Below are positions 16,562-24,255 of a DNA stretch of 64,000 bases, one piece after another. Position 1 is the first letter of the stretch; every line of letters starts with the position of its first letter. The stretch lies in the NCBI GenBank assembly GCA_965279655.1, contig OZ257255.1, positions 992,001-1,056,000 on the forward strand, given 5' to 3'. Below the pieces are notes generated by a model. That model made no database searches. It saw only the letters and a program-made list of their open reading frames with translations, and was not told where the DNA came from. The position numbers and the translations under genes were made by a program. The DNA comes from SCTM01 sp965279655. Lineage in GTDB: Bacteria > Pseudomonadota > Alphaproteobacteria > Rhodospirillales > Rhodospirillaceae.

Positions 16562-17974
16562 ATGACTGCATCGCCGTCATCACCGCCGCGCCGCCGCGGC
16601 GGCACCGATCTGACCCAGGGCTCCGTGCAGAAGCAACTGCTGGGCCTGGGCATTTTCATCGCGCTGGGCGTGCTCATGCTGATGATCACGACGCTCGCGG
16701 ACACCTATTTCGTTGCCCAGCTCGGCACCCATGAACTCGCGGCGCTGAGCTTCACCTTCCCGGTGGTGATGGTTGTCACCTGCGTCGCCATGGGTCTCGG
16801 CACCGGTGCGGTGTCGGTGGTGGCGCGCGCGGTGGGCGAGGGGGACCGCGAAGCCGTACGCGAACTCGGCACGGACAGCATGCTGCTCGGCGTGATCATC
16901 GTGTTCATCCTGTCGATAGCCGGTTATCTGACGATCGATCCGCTGTTCACGCTGCTCGGCGCGGAACCGGAAGTCCTTCCGCTGATTCATCAGTACATGA
17001 ACGTGTGGTATCTGGGCACGATGCTGCAAATCGTGCCGCAGGTCGGCTCCGCGGTGCTCCGCGCCCACGGCGATACCAAATCCCCAAGCGCGATGATGGC
17101 GATCTCGAGCGTCGTCAATATCGCGCTCGATCCGATGCTGATCTTCGGCTTCGGTCCGATTCCGGCCATGGGCCTGCAAGGTGCGGCGCTTGCCGGCATT
17201 CTCGCCCGCGTCATTCATCTGGCCGGCATCCTGTGGATCATGCACGCCCGCATGCATGCGCTCGCGCCGGTCTCCGTGCATCCCGCGCGCATCAAGGCGT
17301 CCTGGGGAAAGCTCCTGCACATCGGTCTGCCGTCGACGGCGACGCAGCTGGTCACGCCGGTATCCATGGCGATCGTCACCAAGATCGTCGCGTCCGCCGG
17401 CACCGTGGCGATCGCGGCCTACGGTGTCGCTTCGCGCGTCGAGTTCTTCGCGCTGATCTATCTCATGGCTGTCGCCGGCTCGCTCGGGCCCTTTGTCGGC
17501 CAGAATGCCGGGGCAGGGCGCATGGACCGCGTGCAGGAAGGCGTGCGCTCTGCCACGCGTTTCGCCATCGCGACCGGCGCGCTGCTGGCCCTGATGCTCG
17601 GCGTTCTCGCGCCCTACCTCGTCACTCATTTCAGCGACGACCCGGCGGTGATCGCGGTCGCGGTGTTCTACTTGCGCGTCGTTCCGTGGAGCTGGGCGCC
17701 TGGCGGCCTCGTCATGGTGGCGTCGCAGGTCCTGAATTCGCTCGCGCGGCCGTTGCCGGCGTCGGCGATCAACCTGATGCGCTCCATCGGCGTCACAGTG
17801 CCGCTCGCGCTGCTGGGCCTATGGCTTGGCGGCGTCGAAGGCGCGTTCATCGGCCTTGGTGTTTCCGCATTGATCGTGGGCACCATCGGCAATGTCTGGA
17901 TGCGGCGGATTCTCGGCGAGGAGATGGCGCGCCGCGCCGCTGTGCCGCAGCCCCTTGCGCGCGCCGCGGAATAG
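16562..17974 (+). CDS. MATE family efflux transporter
   Basis: 470 residues with twelve predicted membrane helices, from ATG 16562. The N-terminal segment LGIFIALGVLMLMITTLADTYFVAQLGTHELAALSFTFPV is typical of MATE pumps, and the second half repeats it (GLPSTATQLVTPVSMAIVTKIVASAGTVAIAAYGVASR). These proteins export drugs, dyes or metabolites using Na+ or H+ gradients. It follows the methyltransferase module by 114 bases on the same strand, so export of a methylated product is conceivable but unproven. Confidence 0.9.
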   Translation: MTASPSSPPRRRGGTDLTQGSVQKQLLGLGIFIALGVLMLMITTLADTYFVAQLGTHELAALSFTFPVVMVVTCVAMGLGTGAVSVVARAVGEGDREAVRELGTDSMLLGVIIVFILSIAGYLTIDPLFTLLGAEPEVLPLIHQYMNVWYLGTMLQIVPQVGSAVLRAHGDTKSPSAMMAISSVVNIALDPMLIFGFGPIPAMGLQGAALAGILARVIHLAGILWIMHARMHALAPVSVHPARIKASWGKLLHIGLPSTATQLVTPVSMAIVTKIVASAGTVAIAAYGVASRVEFFALIYLMAVAGSLGPFVGQNAGAGRMDRVQEGVRSATRFAIATGALLALMLGVLAPYLVTHFSDDPAVIAVAVFYLRVVPWSWAPGGLVMVASQVLNSLARPLPASAINLMRSIGVTVPLALLGLWLGGVEGAFIGLGVSALIVGTIGNVWMRRILGEEMARRAAVPQPLARAAE

Positions 17975-17976
17975 CC

Positions 17977-19032
17977 TCAGACGCGTTCCGCATCGCCACG
18001 GGCGATGGCGATCAGTTCGTTCATACCGGGACGCATCTCGGTCATGATGAACTCGCTCTTCGCGCCGGGACCGCCGACTTTCGGGCTCGGGAACTGATTG
18101 GTCCACGCATTCATCTTCACGGTCAGGCCGCACAAGACGCTACCGACCTTGATCTGCGTGCTCTCGATGAAATCGCGCACGCGCTCGAACTTCTCCGCGG
18201 ACAAGTTGCTCCACAGATCGCGCGACATGGCGCCGAATTGCTGGAACAAGCGCTTCAGGTAGGTGATGAGACCGGTCAGGACTTTTTCCTGGCGATCGAT
18301 CTCGGTCATCAGCATGTGATCGGTGCGCACCTGCATCGACTTGCGCAGGTCCACCATGGAACCGAGGAAGCCTTCGATCAGAGGCACCAGTCGGTCGAGG
18401 CAGTGGTTGTAGTAGGACAGTGACATGAAGATGTCGGCGTAGTCCTCGAGGAAGCGCGGGATCTGGTCGATGGCGATGTGCAGCTTCTCCGCCATCTGCT
18501 TCAGGCGCGCGAGCGCCTTCTTCACGTCCGGATCCTTGAACAGCAGCACCAGGTCCTCGAAGCGCTTCACGTCCTTCGCATCCGCGCCGTAGACTTCGCG
18601 GATCAGGGGCAGGGTGAACTCCTGCATATATCCGGTGAGTTGCCGGTTCTTTTCGTCGGTGAGTCTCAGTTCGGCGAAGTTGTTCACCGGCACATCGAGC
18701 GCGCGCAACGAGCGGCGCAGCGTATAGACGTCGAAGCTCGGCAGGTCCGACAGCTTGCGCAGGATGTCGTAGTCGGTATGGCTGCCGTTCTTCCAACCGA
18801 AGTGCTTCGAAAGATCGTTCACCTCGATCTGTCCCGAGCCCATGCCGCGCTCTGCGTAAAGCTCCACCACGCTCTCCATGCGGTGGTTCTTGATCATGCG
18901 CGAGCGCTCGAGGGAGTCGGTGGCGAAGGGAATCACCCGCAACGGAAGGATGAACAGCGAATCCATATCGCTGTCGGTGATCACGCCGGAGACGCCGCCG
19001 AGGCGGGGTTGAATGTGCACGGTCGCGTCCAC
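17977..19032 (-). CDS. Conserved-looking protein of unknown function, largely helical
   Basis: 351 residues, soluble and mainly alpha-helical. It opens with HIQPRLGGVSGVITDSDMDSLFILPLRVIPFATDSLERSRMIKNHRMES, a well-ordered beta/alpha segment. A long helical body follows (FLEDYADIFMSLSYYNHCLDRLVPLIEGFLGSMVDLRKSMQVRTDHMLMTEIDRQEKVLTGLITYLKRL) that looks like a coiled-coil or helical-bundle scaffold. It ends with a charged tail. No enzyme motif or membrane segment is seen. It is transcribed alone, divergent from the small gene at 19232 and convergent with the MATE gene. I cannot name a family. Confidence 0.7.
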   Translation of the reverse strand: MDATVHIQPRLGGVSGVITDSDMDSLFILPLRVIPFATDSLERSRMIKNHRMESVVELYAERGMGSGQIEVNDLSKHFGWKNGSHTDYDILRKLSDLPSFDVYTLRRSLRALDVPVNNFAELRLTDEKNRQLTGYMQEFTLPLIREVYGADAKDVKRFEDLVLLFKDPDVKKALARLKQMAEKLHIAIDQIPRFLEDYADIFMSLSYYNHCLDRLVPLIEGFLGSMVDLRKSMQVRTDHMLMTEIDRQEKVLTGLITYLKRLFQQFGAMSRDLWSNLSAEKFERVRDFIESTQIKVGSVLCGLTVKMNAWTNQFPSPKVGGPGAKSEFIMTEMRPGMNELIAIARGDAERV

Positions 19033-19231
19033 GTGTTGCCGCCGGCGAACCGGCCCCTGGGATTTGGTAGCGACTACAAACTAGGCTAAGCGTTCGGGTG
19101 CCTCAAGCATTCGCCCATTCTACGATTAGGCGTTTGCGCCTTAATAAACGTTAACGTGCGATGGCCGAGACGAAACATTCACCCTGAGTAAGACGTTCGG
19201 TCTGGGTAACCCATTCCATGGTGCCGCCGTG

Positions 19232-19426
19232 ATGCGTCCGTACAACCTGCTGCTCATCGATGGAAACGATCAGGTTCGCCAGATCGAGACCATCGAGCCC
19301 GTGGACGCGACGACGGCGCTGCAGACGGCCGAGGCGGTCCTGATGGCGCATTCCGCCATGAGTGGCTTCGAGCTCTGGCAGGGCAGCCGCCGCATCGCGA
19401 CCCGGAAGAAGCCCACTTCTCACTAA
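19232..19426 (+). CDS. Small protein of unknown function
   Basis: 64 residues from ATG 19232. The pattern YNLLLIDGNDQVRQIETIEPVDATTALQTAEAVLMAHSAMSGFELWQGSRRIATR is a beta-strand, helix, strand arrangement. It resembles the many short alphaproteobacterial proteins that begin with a Y-x-L-x-x-x-D-x-x-G-x-[VI] strand. Function is unknown. The amino-acid pattern and its isolated position with a downstream terminator support a real gene. Confidence 0.6.
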   Translation: MRPYNLLLIDGNDQVRQIETIEPVDATTALQTAEAVLMAHSAMSGFELWQGSRRIATRKKPTSH

Positions 19427-19437
19427 GTTCTCCGGAC

Positions 19438-19470
19438 AAAAAAAGCGCCGCGGCCTTTCGACCGCGGCGC
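19438..19470 (-). terminator. Intrinsic terminator between convergent genes
   Basis: GCGCCGCGG and CCGCGGCGC form a 9-bp stem. On the minus strand it is followed by seven T residues, so it mainly serves the ECF sigma gene. On the plus strand it is followed by TCTTGCGTT and may also stop the small gene at 19232. Confidence 0.85.
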
Positions 19471-19491
19471 TCTTGCGTTCAGGTCCGAGCC

Positions 19492-20052
19492 CTATTGAGC
19501 GCGGTGTTCGATCTGGGCCTTCTCGCGCTTTTCCTTCGCCGGCTTCTCTTCGACGGCTTCCGCCGGCTTGCCGAGGATCAGCTCTTCCATCTGGCGACGG
19601 GCGCGCCACAGGCGGCTCTTCACGGTGCCGACCGAGCATTGCAGCGCTTCCGCGGCTTCTTCATAGCTCATGCCGCCGGCGCAGATCAGGACCAGCACTT
19701 CGCGCTGGCTGTCCTGCAGCTTGTCCATGGCCTTCACCACTTCGCGGGTCAGGACCTTGTCTTCCTGGTCGCCGGCGCGGGAGAAGGTGTCTTCCGGCAT
19801 GTCGTCCATGCACACGGGCGCACGGTTCGAGCGGCGTTTGGAGCTGATGTAGTTGTTGCGCAGGATGCGATAGATCCAGCCTGTGAAATTGGTCCCCATC
19901 TGGAATTGGGTGCGGGCGCGCAGCGCCTGCATGGCGCTCTGCTGGACCAGGTCTTCCGCCTGCGACCGGTCGCGGGTCAGCGTGATGGCGTAAGCCCGAA
20001 GACGCGGCAGGGCATCGACAAGCATCGTCTGGAAATCGTCGGTGTCGGCCAT
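19492..20052 (-). CDS. ECF-type RNA polymerase sigma factor
   Basis: 186 residues from ATG 20052. Region 2 is visible as DALPRLRAYAITLTRDRSQAEDLVQQSAMQALRARTQFQMGTNFTGWIYRILRNNYISSKRR. Region 4 is visible as LQDSQREVLVLICAGGMSYEEAAEALQCSVGTVKSRLWRARRQME. A charged tail rich in Glu and Lys follows. No anti-sigma factor or PhyR-type gene adjoins it, so its control is not clear from context. It lies downstream of motA but is separated from it by a terminator. The longer in-frame form to 20169 lacks sense for this family and is rejected. Confidence 0.92.
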   Translation of the reverse strand: MADTDDFQTMLVDALPRLRAYAITLTRDRSQAEDLVQQSAMQALRARTQFQMGTNFTGWIYRILRNNYISSKRRSNRAPVCMDDMPEDTFSRAGDQEDKVLTREVVKAMDKLQDSQREVLVLICAGGMSYEEAAEALQCSVGTVKSRLWRARRQMEELILGKPAEAVEEKPAKEKREKAQIEHRAQ

Positions 20053-20144
20053 GTGAACCCCAGTAATAGAAGACACGGAACTCAATGACCTAATGCGCGA
20101 ACCCACCGAATGTTTCCGTCGGCCTTGTGAAATAAAGTTCGAAA

Positions 20145-20178
20145 CCAAAAAGGCGCGCTGTACGTACAACGCGCCTTT
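20145..20178 (-). terminator. Intrinsic terminator downstream of motA
   Basis: AAAGGCGCG (20149-20157) pairs with CGCGCCTTT (20170-20178), and the loop contains the self-complementary TGTACGTACA. On the minus strand the stem ends in TTTTTGG. It sits 42 bases after the motA stop. Confidence 0.8.
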
Positions 20179-20219
20179 CGGGCCGATTTTCTGACAGTTA
20201 AGTCAGTAATATCATATAC

Positions 20220-21089
20220 TTATGCTGCATCCGCCGCAGCGTTAAGCGCCTCTTCGAGCTCGAAGAAGGACGGTTGCATAATAGAGGGAACCGAACCCCG
20301 GCCGATTTCCACGGAAACCTGAGGGGCGTTTCCGTTCAAATGGGCGACCAGGACGTCCCGGATGATTAGGTAGAACTGGTGCTGTTCGTCGACCACCGCC
20401 TTCAGCTTGGTCGCGAAGGGGCCGACGATCAGGTAGGCCAGGAACACGCCCAGGAACGTTCCGACCAGCGCGTGGCCGATCATGCCGCCGAGGACTTCGG
20501 GCGGCTCGGTCACGGACGCCATCGTTTTGATCACGCCCAGCACGGCGGCGACGATGCCGATCGCGGGCAGGCCGTCCGCCATGGTCTGCAGGGCGTGCTG
20601 CGGCATCATGTGCTCGTGATGGTGCTTCTCGAGTTGGCTTTCCATCGCGTCGAACACCTGGTGGGCATCGTCCATGTTCATGGAGAGCATGCGCAGGGTG
20701 TCGCAGATGAAATCCGTGGCGAAGTGGTCGGCCAGGATGCGGGGATAGCGCTGGAAGATCGAGCTTTCCGACGGCTTTTCGATGTGGCTTTCGATCACCA
20801 GGATGCCCTTGGACTTGATCATCTTGGTGATGGTGAATAGCAGGCAGAGCATGTCCTTGAAGTCCTGCTCCTTCCACTTCGATCCGGAGAAGACTTGTTT
20901 GATGCCGCCGCCGACGCCCTTGAGGACCTCGGCGCTGTTGCCGACGATCATGGCGCCGATGGCGCCGCCGGCGATGGTCATCATTTCCGTGGGAAGCGCC
21001 TCAAGCACGACGTGCATCTGGCCGCCACCCATCAGGTAGCCGCCGAAGACCATCACGAGGCTGACAGTGAGACCGATGATTCCGAGCAT
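20220..21089 (-). CDS. motA: Flagellar motor stator protein MotA
   Basis: 289 residues from ATG 21089; an in-frame GTG at 21143 would add 18 polar residues. The start MLGIIGLTVSLVMVFGGYLMGGG is the usual first membrane helix. MotA hallmarks follow: GGAIGAMIVGN, the cytoplasmic domain with the DTLRMLSMNM segment, then two late helices with PAIGIVAAVLGVIKTM and LVGTFLGVFLAYLIVGPFATKL. It forms the proton-conducting stator with MotB, which is not adjacent. The long C-terminal tail fits alphaproteobacterial MotA. Confidence 0.92.
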   Translation of the reverse strand: MLGIIGLTVSLVMVFGGYLMGGGQMHVVLEALPTEMMTIAGGAIGAMIVGNSAEVLKGVGGGIKQVFSGSKWKEQDFKDMLCLLFTITKMIKSKGILVIESHIEKPSESSIFQRYPRILADHFATDFICDTLRMLSMNMDDAHQVFDAMESQLEKHHHEHMMPQHALQTMADGLPAIGIVAAVLGVIKTMASVTEPPEVLGGMIGHALVGTFLGVFLAYLIVGPFATKLKAVVDEQHQFYLIIRDVLVAHLNGNAPQVSVEIGRGSVPSIMQPSFFELEEALNAAADAA

Positions 21090-21173
21090 GTTGGCGTAAC
21101 CGTTCTGGCTGCTGCGATTGGGAGGGCGGTCGCGAACCGCCACGTCTCCACGTTCGATCTTTCTAGACTAACA

Positions 21174-21188
21174 TGAATAACTGCTTAA
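21174..21188 (-). promoter_or_regulatory. Possible CtrA-like box upstream of motA
   Basis: On the minus strand the sequence reads TTAA, seven bases, TTCA. It differs in one position from the TTAA-N7-TTAA core bound by CtrA, which controls flagellar genes in many Alphaproteobacteria. It lies 85 bases before the preferred motA start. A single imperfect match has little weight alone. Confidence 0.25.
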
Positions 21189-21232
21189 AAGCCTGCGATG
21201 ACATAGGAAACCAGGGGTTCTGAGGGTCACAG

Positions 21233-21574
21233 GTGCAGGAGCGGCTCAAGACGGAATTGCGCGTCCAGGCGTGGCTGCGCCGCTGCGCCGCCGGTGGCCT
21301 CATGGCGACCGTGGCCCGGAAGGGCGATACCGAGGCCGGCGCCCTGTTCCTGAAGGTGAACCGCTTCCGCGCCGGGTGCGAGGTGTTCTCCGGCGCCACC
21401 CGTCCGGACGGTCAGTCCGCCTGGCTTCGGGCCACGGGCCTCGCCCCGGTCACCGAGGCGGAGGCCGACGCCTACCTGGCCCGGCAGGCCAAGTACGACC
21501 CGGACCTCTGGATCGTGGAGATCGAGGATCCCAAGGGCGCGTTCACCCTGGACGAACCGCTGATCGACACTTGA
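21233..21574 (+). CDS. DUF1491 family protein
   Basis: 113 residues from a GTG at 21233. It carries the alphaproteobacterial DUF1491 pattern: ELRVQAWLRRCAAGGLMATVARKGDTEAGALFLKVNR at the start, and YLARQAKYDPDLWIVEIEDPKG near the end. Function is unknown. It is divergent from motA and precedes gcrA on the same strand with a 154-base gap. Confidence 0.85.
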   Translation: MQERLKTELRVQAWLRRCAAGGLMATVARKGDTEAGALFLKVNRFRAGCEVFSGATRPDGQSAWLRATGLAPVTEAEADAYLARQAKYDPDLWIVEIEDPKGAFTLDEPLIDT

Positions 21575-21728
21575 GAAATTCCGCCCCTACGTCTGTGGAC
21601 AACCCCGCGGAGGGCCGGTTAGATTGCGCGCCTCGGCCAAGGGGGCGGTGCGCGGGTGCGCGGGGTACCGGCGATCGCGGCGCGGCAATTGAAGCCGTGC
21701 TGAACGTAGGCGTGAGGGACGGCCGCGA

Positions 21729-22133
21729 ATGAGCTGGAACGACGAAAAAATCAATCGTTTGAAGAAGCTGTGGCAAGAAGGTCTCACGACAGGTGAGATC
21801 GGCAAGCGCCTGGCGATCTCAAAGAACGCGGTGGTGGGCAAGGCTCATCGCCTCGGCCTGAAGGGCCGCCCTTCGCCGATCAAGCGTCCGGCCAAAGCGG
21901 CGTCCGAGAGCAGCAGCAGCAGCCCCGCGGCCAAGAAGCAGCCGGAGATCAAGGTGTTCACCTTGACCGACCTGTCCTCGCAGACCTGCCGCTGGCCCAT
22001 CGGCGATCCGAAACACGAGGATTTCCGCTTCTGCGGCAAGCCGGTGATCGCGAGCAAGCCTTACTGTGGTGAGCATTGCGCCACCGCTTACGTGGGCTCC
22101 AGCAAGTCCTCCCGGAACGAAGACGCCGCCTAA
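21729..22133 (+). CDS. gcrA: GcrA cell cycle regulator
   Basis: 134 residues. The N-terminal helix-turn-helix (SWNDEKINRLKKLWQEGLTTGEIGKRLAISKNAVVGKAHRLGL) is the GcrA DNA-binding domain. The C-terminal part has the conserved cysteine pattern CRWPIGDP, FCGKP and YCGEH that contacts sigma-70. A basic, serine-rich linker joins them. GcrA acts with the CcrM methylase at GANTC sites to drive cell-cycle genes in Caulobacter. Neither CcrM nor CtrA is in this window. The start ATG follows GGGACGGCC. Confidence 0.93.
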   Translation: MSWNDEKINRLKKLWQEGLTTGEIGKRLAISKNAVVGKAHRLGLKGRPSPIKRPAKAASESSSSSPAAKKQPEIKVFTLTDLSSQTCRWPIGDPKHEDFRFCGKPVIASKPYCGEHCATAYVGSSKSSRNEDAA

Positions 22134-22200
22134 CGGCGTTGCTCCCCGCGATCGCGCGCGCCGCCGGATCGAATTCCGAAAGACGCAGCGGAGACCTGCT

Positions 22201-23157
22201 CTAGACGACAGGATGAGGCGGCTCGCGCCCGGCGAGCACCGCGTCGATGTTGTCGATGGCGAGCATGCCCATGGCCGTGCGGGTTTCGAGCGTGGCGCTG
22301 CCCAAGTGCGGCAGCAGCATCACGTTTGGCAGGTCGAGATAGCCCGGATGAAGCTTCGGCTCATTCGCGAAAACGTCCAACCCGGCGGCGCCGACATGGC
22401 CCGACTTCAGCGCCGCGATCAGCGCTTCGTCGTCGATGAGGGGCCCGCGCGCCGTGTTGATCACGATCGCGCCCTTCGGAAGTTTCGCCAGTCGCGCCGC
22501 GTTCAAGAGACCCTTGGTCTCAGGTGTCAGCGGACAGTGCAGGGACAACACATCGCTCTGCGCCAGAAGGTCATCCAAGAACGCGACGTAGGTCGCGTCG
22601 CCCGCATCCGGCGATGGCCGGCGATTGTGGTAGATCACCTTCATCCCGCAGGCGCGGGCGCGATCCGCGAAAGCCGCGCCGATGCGGCCCATGCCGACGA
22701 TGCCCAAGCGCTTGCCCGTGACCTGCGTGCCCAGCAGCAACGTCGGACGCAGACCGATCCATTTCCCCGAGCGCAGCAGTTGATCGCCTTCCGTCGCGCG
22801 GCGGCTTGCGCCCAATAACAGCAGCAGCGCGATATCGGCGGTCGCTTCCGTCAGCACGTCGGGCGTGTTGGTGACGCGCAGCTTGCGCTGTTTCGCTGCC
22901 TCGAGATCGACGTGTTCGAATCCGACCGAGAAGCAGGAGATCACGCGCACCGACGCGGGCAGGGCGGCGATCGCGGCCGCGTTGCACGCATCCGCCGGCG
23001 TCACGATGACCGCGTCGGCGCCCTCAGCGTGCTTGGCGAGGGCCGCCGCATCGAATATCGCATCATCGGTGCCGAAGCGGGTGTCGTAGGCATCGACAAG
23101 ACGGTCCTCGCACGCGGGCGGCAGGCGGCGAGTGACAGCGACTTTGAGCTTGGGCAT
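22201..23157 (-). CDS. D-2-hydroxyacid dehydrogenase, glyoxylate/hydroxypyruvate reductase-like
   Basis: 318 residues. The NAD(P)-binding motif is GIVGMGRIGAAFADRA, with HNRRPS after strand 2 that suits an NADP phosphate. The catalytic set is intact: Arg in NTARGPLIDDEAL, Glu in DVFANEP and His in LLPHLGSAT. It should reduce glyoxylate or hydroxypyruvate in the cytoplasm. It is convergent with gcrA and stands alone; the upstream 250 bases to the next gene show no clear operator. Confidence 0.9.
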   Translation of the reverse strand: MPKLKVAVTRRLPPACEDRLVDAYDTRFGTDDAIFDAAALAKHAEGADAVIVTPADACNAAAIAALPASVRVISCFSVGFEHVDLEAAKQRKLRVTNTPDVLTEATADIALLLLLGASRRATEGDQLLRSGKWIGLRPTLLLGTQVTGKRLGIVGMGRIGAAFADRARACGMKVIYHNRRPSPDAGDATYVAFLDDLLAQSDVLSLHCPLTPETKGLLNAARLAKLPKGAIVINTARGPLIDDEALIAALKSGHVGAAGLDVFANEPKLHPGYLDLPNVMLLPHLGSATLETRTAMGMLAIDNIDAVLAGREPPHPVV

Positions 23158-23408
23158 GACAGGTCCTTAATGACGGTCTGGGCCTAGCATTCGTCGCCCA
23201 GGTTGATAAGCCACCGCTGGTCTCAGGGCACAAATGCCCAACAGGCGGCTACTTGCGGGTGCTCCCAGGTTGATTTGCCCGTTAACCTTTCCGCCGCGAT
23301 GCGGGTTTATCATTTAGGACAGGGGTGTTAGAAGGTTGAAATGGTTCGTGGGGGAGGAGACTTCGCCGCGGCGGTACGTCCGTGCGAAGTGGTCCTACGC
23401 AGAACGCG

Positions 23409-24236
23409 ATGACGTTAGCAGTCAAATTCTGGGGTGTTCGCGGCAGCATTGCCTGTCCGTCCCCGCAACACGTGGTGTACGGCGGCAACACGAGTTGTCT
23501 CGAGATTTTTGCCGGGGATGAACGGGTCATTTTGGACGCCGGCACCGGCATCCGGAATCTTGGGCATGAGTTCATCCGCGACAAGGTGAAGCGTGGCGTG
23601 CTCATGCTCACCCATTCCCATTGGGACCACATCAACGGCTTTCCGTTCTTCGGTCCGGCCTTCATGGCCAACACCCATTTCACGATTTGCGCCGGTCACC
23701 TCCAGGACCAGGGCGGCATCGAGAACGTGCTCGCGAGCCAGATGGCGAACCCGCTGTTCCCGGTGCCGCTGGAAGCCCTTCAGGCCGAATTGGTGTTTGA
23801 GGATTTCCGCGCCGGCGACAAGTGGACGCTGGAAGGCGGCGCCGAGGTGCGCACCGCGCCGCTCAACCATCCCAACGGCGCGACCGGCTACCGCATCAGC
23901 CATGGCGGCAAGTCGATCTGCTACATCACCGACACGGAACACAAACCCGGCAAGCCGGACCAGAGTGTGCTCGGCCTGATCGAAGGCGCCGATCTCGTCA
24001 TCTACGACAGCACCTATTCCGATGCGGAGTTCGTCGCGAAAGTGGGATGGGGACATTCCACATGGCAGGAAGGCATCCGCCTCTGCCGCGCCGCCGGCGT
24101 GAAACAACTCGCGCTGTTCCATCACGATCCCGACCACGACGACGACTACATGCGTCAGTTGGAGATCGAAGCCCGCGATACCTGGGACGGCTGCATCGTC
24201 GCCCGCGAGCACATGGTTCTGGCGCCAGGGGCTTAA
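23409..24236 (+). CDS. Metallo-beta-lactamase-fold hydrolase
   Basis: 275 residues from ATG 23409. The fold opens with VKFWGVRGSIACP and a GGNTSC strand, then VILDAGTGIRNLG. The metal site is HSHWDH (residues 69-74), followed by LNHPNGATGYRI, CYITDTEH and LFHHDPDHDDDY. The opening GVRGS is typical of a subgroup related to cyclic-phosphodiesterase and RNase Z-like proteins that is often found beside signalling genes. The substrate is not known. It ends 20 bases from the convergent glycosyltransferase gene. Confidence 0.85.
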   Translation: MTLAVKFWGVRGSIACPSPQHVVYGGNTSCLEIFAGDERVILDAGTGIRNLGHEFIRDKVKRGVLMLTHSHWDHINGFPFFGPAFMANTHFTICAGHLQDQGGIENVLASQMANPLFPVPLEALQAELVFEDFRAGDKWTLEGGAEVRTAPLNHPNGATGYRISHGGKSICYITDTEHKPGKPDQSVLGLIEGADLVIYDSTYSDAEFVAKVGWGHSTWQEGIRLCRAAGVKQLALFHHDPDHDDDYMRQLEIEARDTWDGCIVAREHMVLAPGA

Positions 24237-24255
24237 AAGCCCGCGCTTAGACGCC

